The notes beneath the pieces were generated by a model. It worked only from the letters and a program-made list of their open reading frames with translations. It did no database searches and was not told where the DNA came from. Made by a program: the position numbers and the translations under genes. A stretch of 64,000 nt of DNA from Nonomuraea turcica (GTDB taxonomy: Bacteria > Actinomycetota > Actinomycetes > Streptosporangiales > Streptosporangiaceae), in NCBI RefSeq assembly GCF_030718205.1, contig NZ_JAUZQF010000011.1, positions 124,001 to 188,000 of the forward strand, in the 5' to 3' direction. This document shows positions 42,494-51,461 of the stretch, piece after piece. Position 1 is the stretch's first letter. Each line of letters starts with the position of its first letter.

Positions 42494-43711
42494 TCAGGAT
42501 ATGAAACGGCGACGCAGGGCTTTGAAGGCCACCCGAGCCGAGCGGGTCCGAAGAAGGAGCGCAATGAGCACCGCGCTGACGCCGCCTACGGTGACGAAGA
42601 GCCAAGGCTCGTTGGTCTCCATGACCTGAAGGAGCGCGAGGGCGATGCCGGCGGGCACGGTGACGAGGGTGAACACAACCACAGCGCTGTTGACTTGCCG
42701 GTTCTCGTCCTCGCGGCTCAGCCGGTTGAAGTCGTTGATCTCAGTGAGGATCTGCTCGAAGCGCTCGCGGAGCACGTGCTGGCGCTGGTAGGCGGTCAAT
42801 AGGCGGTTCGGGGTGCCGTGCGGGGTGAGATGCTGCGCCCACAGCTGGTGGCGGAAGGAGCTGACCTCGCGCTCGAGTTCGGCCATCGTCGTCGACAGCG
42901 AGGAGTCGAGTGCGGCGGCCATGCGCTCCTCCAGGTGCGTGAGCCCCTGTTTCTGGAGCATGCCGAGCAGGACGGCGTCCAGGTAGATCGAGCGCAGGTA
43001 CAGCTCCGCGTAGCCGAAGAACGGGTCGTTCTGCCCCTGGTCGGGACGGACTCCGGTGACGCCCATCCCGTCCCGCAGGACGACCGCGTGCCAATCGCTG
43101 GAGAGCCGGAGGATCTCACTGTCGGCCGGTTCGAGGTTCTTCGGGTCGGGGGGATAGTCGAGCAGGCTGCTGCGCGAAGCGAGGGACCACAGCCACTGGC
43201 AGGCGGGTGCCCAGCGCCAGTACCGAGGCTGGCGGTAAAGGCGCGGCAGACCTGACCCCGCCGAGGTGACGAAGGAGACGGTGAAGGGGCGGGCACCTGG
43301 CTCGATCTTGGCTTGGCCGCCGACGAGCTCCTGTGGGTCGAAATCGGTGAGCGGGGCGTTTCTGCGCCCGGCCAGTGCGCGCAGCAGCGCGATGGGGGCT
43401 CCCCGCATGAGCCGTACGTGGATCGCCACCAGCCCGCAGGCGTCCGGCTCGTCGGTCACGCGGAGGGCTTCCACACCGGTGACTGCGACGTCGCCGATGA
43501 CGCGGTGGGACGCATCATGCCAGCGTCTGGGGTACGCCTCGTCGCCATACAGCACGCGGGCCGCCTTGGCGCTGTAGTACTCGCTGCGCGCCTCCGCGGT
43601 GGAGCGGACCTGGCCGTGTCGGAGGACCAGCGGCCCCGGCTCCCAAGCGGGCGCGGAGGGAAAGCGGGCCTCATAGACGACAATGATGATCCTTCGTGCC
43701 AGCCGGGTCAC
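42494..43711 (-). CDS. Membrane protein with C-terminal two-TM hairpin (last gene of NACHT operon)
   Basis: 405 residues from GTG 43711, overlapping the preceding gene (GTGA). Residues 1-270 are soluble and of no family I know; a helical segment follows (MAELEREVSSFRHQLWAQHL, VLRERFEQILTEINDFNRLS), then two transmembrane helices (VVVFTLVTVPAGIALALLQV and PWLFVTVGGVSAVLIALLLR) and a basic tail. The order of long cytoplasmic helix plus two TM resembles CorA-type hairpins. By its place after a STAND ATPase it might be the membrane effector or the anchor of the complex; this is inference. Confidence 0.75.
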   Translation of the reverse strand: MTRLARRIIIVVYEARFPSAPAWEPGPLVLRHGQVRSTAEARSEYYSAKAARVLYGDEAYPRRWHDASHRVIGDVAVTGVEALRVTDEPDACGLVAIHVRLMRGAPIALLRALAGRRNAPLTDFDPQELVGGQAKIEPGARPFTVSFVTSAGSGLPRLYRQPRYWRWAPACQWLWSLASRSSLLDYPPDPKNLEPADSEILRLSSDWHAVVLRDGMGVTGVRPDQGQNDPFFGYAELYLRSIYLDAVLLGMLQKQGLTHLEERMAAALDSSLSTTMAELEREVSSFRHQLWAQHLTPHGTPNRLLTAYQRQHVLRERFEQILTEINDFNRLSREDENRQVNSAVVVFTLVTVPAGIALALLQVMETNEPWLFVTVGGVSAVLIALLLRTRSARVAFKALRRRFIS

Positions 43712-43992
43712 CGGTAGTAGTCCTCCACGTCCGGAAGGTCCATGCGGATGACGTAACAGGCGCGTTCAGAGTCCTCCAGGTCCACCAGGAACCGCACGCG
43801 TTCACCCGTCCGGACGGTTCTGAATCCCTCGGTCACGATGTCGGCGTACATGAAGGAGTGGTGCGTGCCCGTGTCAGCGTCACGGACGATGTAGGTGCCC
43901 TGACGCCCGCCTTGCCCACTGCCGTACGGCTTGCGGTCGACGATGTAGCCGAACCGCTGCCCACCGGTTTCGCCCGCCCCTGCGCCGCTCAT
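43708..43992 (-). CDS. Cold-shock-like OB-fold protein
   Basis: 94 residues from ATG 43992, sharing one base with the NACHT stop (TGATG). The core RFGYIVDRKPYGSGQGG, THHSFMYADIVTEGFRTVRT, GERVRFLVDLEDSERACYVI matches the beta-barrel order of cold-shock domains, although the usual RNP1 KGFGFI is replaced. A nucleic-acid-binding role is likely. Coupled at both ends within a four-gene operon. Confidence 0.7.
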   Translation of the reverse strand: MSGAGAGETGGQRFGYIVDRKPYGSGQGGRQGTYIVRDADTGTHHSFMYADIVTEGFRTVRTGERVRFLVDLEDSERACYVIRMDLPDVEDYYR

Positions 43993-46634
43993 CACAGCTC
44001 CTCGACGCATCGGAAACCGATCGCGTTGCTGCAGCCTCGCCGCCGTGCCAGCCCCTTGGAAGAGGACTGCAGCGCCCGGTAGGGATTGTCGTAGGAGCCA
44101 CCGCAGATGACCACCTCGTTCAGGTCGTCGAGCACCGTGCCGGTGATCTCCCAGACGTTCCCTGCCATTTCCCGGATGCCGAAGGGGGAGACGTTGCCGG
44201 GGTGCGCATCGACCGGGCAGGGCATGCCCTGACTCAGCCGCCCGCGGTCGAGCTCCTCCCGCCACGCCTCGTAGGTGATCAGCGCACGGCCACTCCAGGA
44301 GTCCGCGCTGCTGACGATATCCAGGTCGATCTCGTCGCCCCAGGGGAACAGCCGGCCGTCGGCCCCTCGGGCGGCGGCCTCCCATTCCAGCGAGGTTGGC
44401 AGGCGCTTGCCTTCGAAGCGGGCGAAGGCGTAGGCGCTCCAGTAGTTGACGCAGACCGCCGGATGGTTCTCGTACGCCGGGTCCGTGAAGTACTCCTGGA
44501 CCTTGAGCCGTTCCTGCCACGGCTCGTGCGAGTACTCTTCGGGCTTGTCCGGATGATCCCACTGATGTGAGCCGTGGTGGCGCACCGCTTCCAGGAAACG
44601 GTTGTAGCGGCGGACGGTGACGGGGAAACGATCGAAGCGGACAGGCCGCTCGACCCGCCGGAGCATCAGGTGGTGGCTCAGCCCGACCAGGTAGACACCG
44701 GCGGGCAGGACGCAGTCGTCAGCGGCGCTCTCCTGCCGGGACCTGCGATGGAGGAACTCGCGGACCTGCTCGGTCAAGCGTGGACTCGCTCCGAGGACCG
44801 CTTCCCGGTTGGCCGGGTCGCGGAGGAACTCCGCAGCCAGCAGCTCCTGGTAGGCACTGTGGACCAAGGCGACCGCGGACGGACCGGCGAGCCGGAACAA
44901 GGCCCGTAGCCGGAACGCCTCGTGGGTGAGCCGCCCGCCGTCGAAGAGCTCGATGCCCAGATCGTTGACGAGGTCCACGAACGTGAAGACCGTACGGCCG
45001 CGCAGGAAGGCCGACCCGAAGTACGCCGTGATCGACGGCAGAGCGGAGGCCAGCCCAGCCGCACCCGCGACGTGTGAGATGTGCTGCCCAGCCAGGTCGG
45101 CCAGATGAGGCAGGCCTCGGCTCCGATCGAGGTCAAGGTTGTCGGCCAGCCGTACCTCCAGCGGCGAGGCGGAGACGGTGACGTCGTGCAGGCGCAGCGC
45201 GGAGAAGCGTGGCACGAGCATCGGATTCACGCCCTGGGCGTGAAGCTGCTGGACCAGCTTCTCCGAGACCAGGGCCGTGCCGTCCAGCAGTCGGCGCACC
45301 TGCGGGGAGTCCTCCAGGAAGGAGACCCGGGAGGTGGTGATGACCGCCGATTCCGCCGACAGGACCTGGGCAATCTCGGTGAACAGCTCCAGGAACCCGG
45401 CTTGCGTCATCGACGGCACAGCCTCGTCGATGCCGTCCAGAGCGCAGAGCACCGACCCGGAACGGGCAAAGTAGTGGAACACCTCGAAGACGTACGCGCC
45501 CTCCACAGCCATGTATGGGGTGAGGATGCGGGTGACGAAATCGCGGAACTCCTCGTCCGGCAGCTTGAGGCTCATGTCGAAGTAGAAGCGGTACCGTCGT
45601 CGGCTCGCCGTGGCCGAGCGCGCGACCAACCGCTTGAGCAGCGTCGTCTTTCCGCTGCCCGACCGGCCGACGATGAGCAGGTTCCCGCCCGAGGCCGCCA
45701 CCTCGTCCAGCAGTTGGTCAGCCGCGCCGACGCGCGAGATTTGCTGTTCGCCAGTGCGTTCGTCGGTGGTGAGCAGGTCGCCTGAGACGGTCAGCCTTCC
45801 GGTCTCCAGCAGTTGCGGGTAGGCGCCGACGATGTCAGCCAGATGACGGTCCAGGTCGACGAAGGCGTCCATGAACCGGTCGTATGTGAGCACTCGATAG
45901 TCGCCGCCCAGCGGGCTCGGCGCGTGGCTGATGCCGTTCTCCTCCAAGATCAGGAAGCGGGTGAGCTTCGGCAGCCGGGTCTGCAGCAGTTCGCCGTCGG
46001 TGGCTTCAAGGACCTGAACCACATCGTCGACGTTCCTGCTCAGCAGCAGCTCGACGTACTCGCTGCGGAGCCCACGCTCCCGGAAGAACAACTGATAAAC
46101 GGTATTGCGGGACAGCTCGAACCGCTTGACCGGCTGGAAGCCGAGGGTGAGGTACAGACCCGCGAGGAATTCGGCCTTGGCCGCCACCTCCGGGGCCAGC
46201 TTGGGCACGTCCCCGCTCAGGATGCCGCTCCCGGTGCTGCTGAACCATGCCAGTACGTCCAGCAGCCGACGGACAGCGGCGAGCCCGTCCTCGTCCGCGA
46301 TCTCGTACCCGTCGTGGGTGGACCTGTTCCGCAGCCGCTGGATGTCGCGGAGCGAGTCGAGGACGTTGCTGCTGCGGATGTACGGCTGCGCTCCCTTGAT
46401 CAGCTCGTTCAGCGCTTTCCCGCCTGGATCACCGGGAATGTTGTGGTGCCGCCAGAGCTGTTTGAGAATCCGCTCGGTGATCTTTCCGACCAGGGCGATC
46501 GCGTTCTCGGGATAGCCGTCGCCGAGTGACTTGATCGGGCGCTCGAAGTCCAGGCCGAGATGGCGGGCGACCCGGGAATGATCGTCCAGCTCGTTCTTCA
46601 GCTGGAACAGGCGACTGTCGAGCTCGATGCTCAC
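43992..46634 (-). CDS. NACHT STAND NTPase with N-terminal HEPN-like and C-terminal FGE/SUMF1-fold domains
   Basis: 880 residues from GTG 46634. Residues about 40-135 are helical and DUF4145/HEPN-like, with R102-N-x3-H107 in RLRNRSTHDGY, the HEPN RNase pattern. NACHT: Walker A LLIVGRSGSGKTTLLKRLV (323-330), Walker B SVLCALDGIDEA (394-405), sensor-like ITTSRVSFLE. From about 660 the C-terminus is a formylglycine-generating-enzyme/C-type-lectin fold: PAGVYLVGLSHHLMLRRVER, RLPTSLEWEAAARG, FPWGDE, MAGNVWEITG, GFRCVEEL. The catalytic Cys pair of true FGE is absent, so it is probably a ligand sensor. The design (effector, STAND switch, sensor) is that of bacterial immune receptors. Confidence 0.85.
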   Translation of the reverse strand: MSIELDSRLFQLKNELDDHSRVARHLGLDFERPIKSLGDGYPENAIALVGKITERILKQLWRHHNIPGDPGGKALNELIKGAQPYIRSSNVLDSLRDIQRLRNRSTHDGYEIADEDGLAAVRRLLDVLAWFSSTGSGILSGDVPKLAPEVAAKAEFLAGLYLTLGFQPVKRFELSRNTVYQLFFRERGLRSEYVELLLSRNVDDVVQVLEATDGELLQTRLPKLTRFLILEENGISHAPSPLGGDYRVLTYDRFMDAFVDLDRHLADIVGAYPQLLETGRLTVSGDLLTTDERTGEQQISRVGAADQLLDEVAASGGNLLIVGRSGSGKTTLLKRLVARSATASRRRYRFYFDMSLKLPDEEFRDFVTRILTPYMAVEGAYVFEVFHYFARSGSVLCALDGIDEAVPSMTQAGFLELFTEIAQVLSAESAVITTSRVSFLEDSPQVRRLLDGTALVSEKLVQQLHAQGVNPMLVPRFSALRLHDVTVSASPLEVRLADNLDLDRSRGLPHLADLAGQHISHVAGAAGLASALPSITAYFGSAFLRGRTVFTFVDLVNDLGIELFDGGRLTHEAFRLRALFRLAGPSAVALVHSAYQELLAAEFLRDPANREAVLGASPRLTEQVREFLHRRSRQESAADDCVLPAGVYLVGLSHHLMLRRVERPVRFDRFPVTVRRYNRFLEAVRHHGSHQWDHPDKPEEYSHEPWQERLKVQEYFTDPAYENHPAVCVNYWSAYAFARFEGKRLPTSLEWEAAARGADGRLFPWGDEIDLDIVSSADSWSGRALITYEAWREELDRGRLSQGMPCPVDAHPGNVSPFGIREMAGNVWEITGTVLDDLNEVVICGGSYDNPYRALQSSSKGLARRRGCSNAIGFRCVEEL

Positions 46635-47386
46635 ACGGTCTCCTTCGTCCCGAGCACGAAGGCGAACCGATCCCGGAACCGGACCTCGGGACCGGGATGC
46701 TTACGGTGGATCTCGGAGATCCCGGCCTCGATCTCGGCGCCGTCGAAGCTGGACAGCAGCGACATGTACCGGTCGCGGACCATTTGTGCGTAGCGTTCGA
46801 CGGTGAACGCGAGTGGGAACTCGTCGTAGGTCAACTCGGTGCGCAGAGCGCTGCGGGCCATCGCGGCGGCGATGTCTTCCGGGTCGGGCTGCCGTTCCCT
46901 GAAGAGTTTCAGGGCCGCTTCGAACAGCGGGTAGTCGATGGTCGTGGGCAGCATGACGACGAGGATCCGTCCGCCCGGCCGTAGGAGGCGAGTCAGCCCG
47001 GCAAGGATGCGCGGCGGATCAGCCACGTGATGGAGCACCTCTTTGAGAAGGATGGCGTCGTAACCGTCATGCGGCGGTGCGCCGCGGCCTTCGGCGAGCT
47101 CTTCGACTCCCGCGTGCAGTGTGATCAGCCGCTCCCCCGCGGGAAGCTGCGCCAGCATCGCGGAGGAAAGGTCCGCGCAGACCACTGTGTTCGCCCGCTC
47201 AGCCAGACCGCGGGCGTAGAGGCCGGTCCCACATCCGAGATCCATCACCAGATCTCCCGGCTCGGGCTGCAAGCGGTCGAGAATGGCGCCGGTCATCCAC
47301 TGAATGAACTCCGGGCTGTAGGCCCAGTTCTCGTCGTACTTGTCCGCCAGGCGCTTGTAGTGAGCCCGCGTGACATCGCTCCCCAC
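46631..47386 (-). CDS. Class I SAM-dependent methyltransferase (first gene of NACHT operon)
   Basis: 251 residues from GTG 47386 with GGAGGG about eight bases upstream. Motif I is VMDLGCGTGLYARGLAERAN, followed by VVCADLSSAMLAQL, YDAILLKEVLHHVADPPRIL and LLRPGGRILVVMLPT; the pattern fits UbiE/Methyltransf_11-type small-molecule methyltransferases, not DNA methyltransferases. Its stop overlaps the NACHT start (GTGA). The function in this operon is open: it could modify a small molecule, an RNA or a partner protein. Confidence 0.88.
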   Translation of the reverse strand: MGSDVTRAHYKRLADKYDENWAYSPEFIQWMTGAILDRLQPEPGDLVMDLGCGTGLYARGLAERANTVVCADLSSAMLAQLPAGERLITLHAGVEELAEGRGAPPHDGYDAILLKEVLHHVADPPRILAGLTRLLRPGGRILVVMLPTTIDYPLFEAALKLFRERQPDPEDIAAAMARSALRTELTYDEFPLAFTVERYAQMVRDRYMSLLSSFDGAEIEAGISEIHRKHPGPEVRFRDRFAFVLGTKETV

Positions 47387-48097
47387 GAGATGTTCCCTCC
47401 AAGCCGAGGCACCAGGGCAAGCCTCAGCATCCGACGGGCGGCAACGCCAGTCAACCGAAGGGTCAACCCTTATATGGGGTTTCGATCAGTGATGTCTGAG
47501 ATCTTCCGTGTACTGTGGCCGCTCTCTCCTACGGCGAGTACTGCAAGTTTCAAATCCGTTCGCGGACACTCTTCTCGACCAGGCTTTTCGTACGCTGAAC
47601 TGCAATTTTTCGGCCGCAGGTCCATTACTCCCAGGCCCCTTGCAGACCGCTAACGGCACCCTATGCAGCCCTAGGACCGCGATCCGGGGAGTATGGCTGG
47701 GATGATCTTGAAGGTGTTTCCCAGGCCATTGCTGCCATGGTGCCTTGCAGCGCCCCACATGAGGAATGTTGTCGCGGGCTGACGTCGCACCGTCTAACAC
47801 TTCAGACCAATCCCAGCGATTCGGTTGCTGCGATAGGTGGAGCGACGTCCAATGGCCTCATATCTTGGCCTCAACCTCGATTCAAGCCTCTCTGAGATGC
47901 TGGCTTGATAACAGAGAGAAGTAACGAAAGATCTTGTGAGCGGCTCGTCCGCCACCGAGAGGTGGCAATGGCCGCTCTTGGCGACCCGCCTGCCCATCTG
48001 GCCTCTAGTAAGTGCGACAGAAGAAAGCGGACTCCGCCCACAATCTCCTCAAGAGCTGGGGGCGTTCTGGCACTTCAACTTAGTTAGTCGCTTGCGC
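47387..48097. other. Gene-free stretch upstream of NACHT operon
   Basis: About 700 bp without a supported gene. It must contain the promoter of the leftward NACHT operon. The sequence is less GC-rich than the neighbouring genes. Confidence 0.5.
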
Positions 48098-48349
48098 CTA
48101 GCTCTCGGATGCCGTTGCGTCGCTGGGCTGGCTGACGAAAGTTCCCTTGCCGAGGACCGAATAGAGTGTGCCGTCCGCGAGCAGGGCGTTCAGCGCCCGT
48201 CGGGCTGTCCCTTTGGACACGCCCAACTCCACTGCCAACCGCGGCTCACCAGGGACTGGCATGCCGGGTCGGTACTCCCCTTCTGTGATCCTGCGCCGGA
48301 TCTCATTTGCTACGGCTTGCCAGCGCAGCTCATCAGGCTTGAAGTCCAT
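48098..48349 (-). CDS. Short GntR-type winged-helix regulator (cassette 2)
   Basis: 83 residues from ATG 48349, with only the winged helix: DELRWQAVANEIRRRITEGE, PGEPRLAVELGVSKGTARRA, LNALLADGTLYSVLGKGTFV. A paralogue of 41204-41449, again divergent from three small genes. Confidence 0.88.
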   Translation of the reverse strand: MDFKPDELRWQAVANEIRRRITEGEYRPGMPVPGEPRLAVELGVSKGTARRALNALLADGTLYSVLGKGTFVSQPSDATASES

Positions 48350-48390
48350 GTAGGTAACGATAGGAACCCATAGGTGCCCTTTCATTCCCC

Positions 48391-48410
48391 GGGGTACCTA
48401 GGGGTACCCC
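48391..48410. promoter_or_regulatory. Palindromic operator candidate, cassette 2
   Basis: GGGGTACC (48391-48398) and GGTACCCC (48403-48410) form a perfect dyad with a four-base spacer, with further CCTAGG repeats beside it, in front of the GntR gene. Confidence 0.65.
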
Positions 48411-48515
48411 TAGGTAGCACTAGGAAGGCAGGCGTAGCATTCGAGAAAGCAACGGGCCCGTCCAGCGATGCAAGCGCCGGGACGGGCCCTTGATCGGACA
48501 CGGGAGGTCCGACCC

Positions 48516-48698
48516 ATGGGCAACTCAATCACAGACGTTCGATTCACGCCGCTGCTGACCGCGGAGGTCCAGGCCGTACTGGAGAGACACGGCTATCGGG
48601 TGCCCTCCGAGGGCGATCACGTCCACGAGCTCGTCATGGCTCGCGTCGACATCGCGCTCAAGAACCTCGTCGAGGTCTTCGAAGGGAGGACCTGGTGA
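48516..48698 (+). CDS. Cassette 2 small protein B (60 residues)
   Basis: ATG 48516 with GGGAGGT nine bases upstream; an ATG at 48468 lacks a site. MGNSITDVRFTPLLTAEVQA, VLERHGYRVPSEGDHVHELV then VDIALKNLVEVFEG. Helical, soluble, unknown. Overlaps gene C by GTGA. Confidence 0.75.
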   Translation: MGNSITDVRFTPLLTAEVQAVLERHGYRVPSEGDHVHELVMARVDIALKNLVEVFEGRTW

Positions 48699-48985
48699 CC
48701 TGGCGAGACGAGATCCCCGACTTCCACGGCCCGCACGTCGAGCCGCCCAAGCCGGGCCACCTCACCCTCCCCTGGTACGAACCGGCCAACCGGGCACAGC
48801 GCATCCGCGTGGTCTCGCACACGTGCGAGTGCAAGGTGACGACGTACGAACTGTGCACCGCCGCCGGCCAGGGCTTCGTCCGCCGTACCGACCGGGAGAA
48901 GGGCACCGTCCGTGAGACCGCCTGGACGTTGATCGCGACCGCGAGGCACACCTTCGATCAGATCCTCCAGGGCGAGGCGCGATGA
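48695..48985 (+). CDS. Cassette 2 small protein C (96 residues, CxC motif)
   Basis: GTG 48695. Core VVSHTCECKVTTYELCTAAG, QGFVRR and a C-terminal helix ETAWTLIATARHTFDQILQG. A clear paralogue of 41873-42166. The conserved cysteines (CEC and C) recur in all copies. Function unknown. Confidence 0.8.
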   Translation: MTWRDEIPDFHGPHVEPPKPGHLTLPWYEPANRAQRIRVVSHTCECKVTTYELCTAAGQGFVRRTDREKGTVRETAWTLIATARHTFDQILQGEAR

Positions 48986-49254
48986 GAAGGGAAATGAAGA
49001 CCTTCACCGTCACCATCGCCGGCACGGAGCGATTCGACGGCGAGGCACCTTACACCTGGGCCGTGGAGGCGCCTGACGTGACGAGCGCCATGAACAAGGC
49101 CCTGGCCTACCACGCGCTTTCGCAAGAGCAGCGATTGTGCGACCTGGAAATCGATCCTCTTCACACGTTCGAGGGGCTTCCCCCTGAGGACTGCGGATAT
49201 CACTGGAACGACCTGCGCCCTGCTGCCCTAGACGCAGAAAGCGCTGATGGATGA
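48982..49254 (+). CDS. Cassette 2 protein D (intact copy)
   Basis: 90 residues from ATG 48982 (ATGA overlap with gene C); ATG 48994 is the equivalent start of the other copies. It reads MKTFTVTIAGTERFDGEAPY, TWAVEAPDVTSAMNKALAYH, ALSQEQRLCDLEIDPLHTFE, GLPPEDCGYHWNDLR. The small beta-alpha-beta-like fold resembles other short, unassigned actinomycete proteins. It is the only intact member; copies at 42202 and 53129 carry nonsense codons. Confidence 0.8.
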   Translation: MRREMKTFTVTIAGTERFDGEAPYTWAVEAPDVTSAMNKALAYHALSQEQRLCDLEIDPLHTFEGLPPEDCGYHWNDLRPAALDAESADG

Positions 49255-49266
49255 GGTCGAGTGCTG
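49031..49266. repeat. Repeat of cassette gene D, source copy
   Basis: This 236-bp segment recurs at 53129-53364 with about nine base differences and no gaps by eye. Confidence 0.85.
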
Positions 49267-49388
49267 CAGCCAAGGCCTCGAGAACGGATGCCCGGGCGCG
49301 CCTCGCGGGAGCTACGCGCCTAGCGAAGAGTTATGGGGGCGCCGAGCGCATCACGATCTCGCCCTGACGCCGCCAACCGCGACGTCGC

Positions 49389-50006
49389 CTACGTCGCGGC
49401 GGCCCGGACGCCGAGGATGACGAGCGCCACCGCCGCTACCCTGCCAACCGCACGCTTGAAGCGGGCCTTGCGCATGAAGTTCGCCCCTTGGTGGATGAGG
49501 GTCGTCCAGGTCAGCAGCCACACCGCCATCAGCAGGGCATGGGCGGTGGCCAGGGTGAGGATCTGCCCGCCGAGGGGACGGCCGGCCTGGATGAACTGCG
49601 GGACCAAGGTCAGGTAGATGGAGGCGGCCTTCGGGTTGAGTACGTTCGCGAGCAGGGCTTGGGTGTAAACGGAGCCGGTCCGTTTCGGCTGTTCCGTGAG
49701 CGTGGGAGGTGGGGTCAGGGCGGTGGAGCGCCAGGTCCACAGGCCCAGGCCGACGAGGTAGGCCGCGCCGAGGAGTTTGACAATGGCAAAGGCCTGGCTG
49801 GAGTGCATGACGAGCGCCGACAGGCCGGCGATGGCCAGGGTCGCGTGCGTGTACAAGCCGCTGACCGTACCGAGGATGACGGGGAGAGCTTGGCGGCGAC
49901 CGCCGGTCGTGACGTGCTGGATCAGCAAGGTCAGGCTGGCGCCCGGAGTGGCGATGATGGGCAGGATCGCCAGAAGGAACGCGGCGACCGCGTACGGGTG
50001 GATCAT
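49389..50006 (-). CDS. LysE family amino-acid exporter
   Basis: 205 residues from ATG 50006, overlapping the phosphoesterase stop (ATGA). It has the RhtB/LysE start MIHPYAVAAFLLAILPIIAT, PGASLTLLIQHVTTGGRRQA, six hydrophobic helices, LLGAAYLVGLGLWTWRS and NVLNPKAASIYLTLVPQFIQ. Exports small amino acids or derivatives across the membrane. It forms a two-gene unit with the phosphoesterase, without an obvious functional link. Confidence 0.92.
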   Translation of the reverse strand: MIHPYAVAAFLLAILPIIATPGASLTLLIQHVTTGGRRQALPVILGTVSGLYTHATLAIAGLSALVMHSSQAFAIVKLLGAAYLVGLGLWTWRSTALTPPPTLTEQPKRTGSVYTQALLANVLNPKAASIYLTLVPQFIQAGRPLGGQILTLATAHALLMAVWLLTWTTLIHQGANFMRKARFKRAVGRVAAVALVILGVRAAAT

Positions 50007-50752
50007 GCCGGGAGCACGACGCGGTAGTGAGTGGTGAGGCGGAGGTCGTCGTCCAGGATGTGGAAGGCGAGTCCGGGCGGTTGCTCGCGGTCGGCGGGCT
50101 GGTCGCCCTCCCACGGCAGGCGCAGGGTCCAGGTGACAGCCGGTGCGACGATCAGGGGGCGGCCTGCGAAGGTGGAGGCGGCCGCGGTGTGTGCGTGGCC
50201 GGTGAGCACGGCGACGACTTGGGGGTGGGCGTGGAGCAGCGCGGCCAAGGCGTCAGGCCCTTGTAGCCGCTCTGAGTCGGGCAACGGGTGGTGGAGTTCG
50301 ACGGGCGGCTGGTGGAAGGCGATCAGCGCGGGCGTGTCCGGGGTGAGCCCGTCGAGGGTGGTGTGCATCCAGGCGAGGGTTTCGGAGTCCAGGCGGCCCT
50401 CGTCGTGGCCGGGGATGGTGGAGTCGCACATCAGGATGGCGGTGCCGGCGATGTGGTGCACCTGGTTGATGGGGCCGGGACCGGGTGGCTGCCGCAGCAG
50501 CGCCTTGCGGTAAGCGGGGCGGACGTCGTGATTGCCGGGGCAAGTGAGCACCGGGAAGGGGGCGGCCAGGATCTCGGCGGCCTGCTCGTACTCGGCCTCC
50601 TCACCGTGATCGGCGATGTCACCGGTGACCAACAGGGCGTCGACCGGGCTGGGCAGGGCCCTCAGATAGTCCATGACCCGGGTGGCGCGCCGGGTCGCTC
50701 TGTCAGTGCCGTCGAGGTGTAGGTCGCTGATCTGGGCCAGCAGCAACGTCAC
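50003..50752 (-). CDS. Metallophosphoesterase (CpdA-like)
   Basis: 249 residues from GTG 50752. All metal motifs are present: QISDLHLDG (D-x-H), LLVTGDIADHG (GD), CPGNHDVRPAY (GNHD), ALIAFHQPPV (H) and VLTGHAHTAAAS (GHxH). The arrangement is that of class III phosphodiesterases (CpdA/Rv0805-type), which hydrolyse cyclic nucleotides or phosphodiesters; the in vivo substrate is unknown. It is divergent from the CGNR regulator. Confidence 0.92.
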   Translation of the reverse strand: MTLLLAQISDLHLDGTDRATRRATRVMDYLRALPSPVDALLVTGDIADHGEEAEYEQAAEILAAPFPVLTCPGNHDVRPAYRKALLRQPPGPGPINQVHHIAGTAILMCDSTIPGHDEGRLDSETLAWMHTTLDGLTPDTPALIAFHQPPVELHHPLPDSERLQGPDALAALLHAHPQVVAVLTGHAHTAAASTFAGRPLIVAPAVTWTLRLPWEGDQPADREQPPGLAFHILDDDLRLTTHYRVVLPA

Positions 50753-50843
50753 GTGCGTCTCCCGCCAGGTGTCTAATGGTTAAATAAGATTTAGCGTTAG
50801 GACCTTAAGGTATGGAGGGGACGTAGGCAACCGGGAGGTTCGA

Positions 50844-51461
50844 GTGGAGCGCTGGCCGGCCCTGGAACTGGCGAGCACGATCCGTCACGACGGCAACGGC
50901 GGTGTCGCCGACGACCTGGCAACATTGCAGAGCGCGACCCGCTGGATCCACCAGCAGGCAGAGTTGCTGGCCGGCCACGTCGACCTTGCAGGGCTCACGA
51001 TGGGCGAGGAACTCAGGAGCGAGATCGTCGAGTTGCGTCGGGCCGTGCGGGCGCTGTTCGCACAGGCGGTCAGCCCGGCGCCGCCCAGCCGGGCCGACGC
51101 CCATCGGCTGATGCCCGCCAAGCAGGCGCTGACGCACCTCAACGCGGCGGCTGCCGGTGAGGCAATCGTCCCGCAACTTGACTGGCCTGAGGGCGGGACA
51201 CCTCGTACGGGAGTGTTGTCGGCCGAGCGCGACGCTAACGTCCGGCTGATCGCCGGCTTGGCACGGGCCGCCATCGATTTTCTGAGCAGTCCGCAGCGTG
51301 AGCAGTTGCGGGCCTGTAACGCGCCGCGCTGCGTACGCTACTTCGTCAAGAGCCACGGGCGGCAGGAGTGGTGCAAGCCGTCATGCGGCAACCGCGCCCG
51401 GGCGGCACGCCACTACCAGCGTCACAACGCCACGGCCGCCCGAGACCTGCCCGGGTCCTGA
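50844..51461 (+). CDS. ABATE/CGNR zinc-finger transcription regulator
   Basis: 205 residues from GTG 50844 with GGGAGG nine bases before. The N-terminal ABATE domain (ALELASTIRHDGNGGVADDL) leads to the C-terminal CGNR finger: CNAPRCVRYFVKSHGRQEWC, KPSCGNRARAARHYQRH, with four zinc cysteines and the CGNR tetrad. These proteins are putative stress-linked DNA-binding regulators. Here it faces the phosphoesterase/LysE operon, a likely target. Confidence 0.92.
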   Translation: MERWPALELASTIRHDGNGGVADDLATLQSATRWIHQQAELLAGHVDLAGLTMGEELRSEIVELRRAVRALFAQAVSPAPPSRADAHRLMPAKQALTHLNAAAAGEAIVPQLDWPEGGTPRTGVLSAERDANVRLIAGLARAAIDFLSSPQREQLRACNAPRCVRYFVKSHGRQEWCKPSCGNRARAARHYQRHNATAARDLPGS

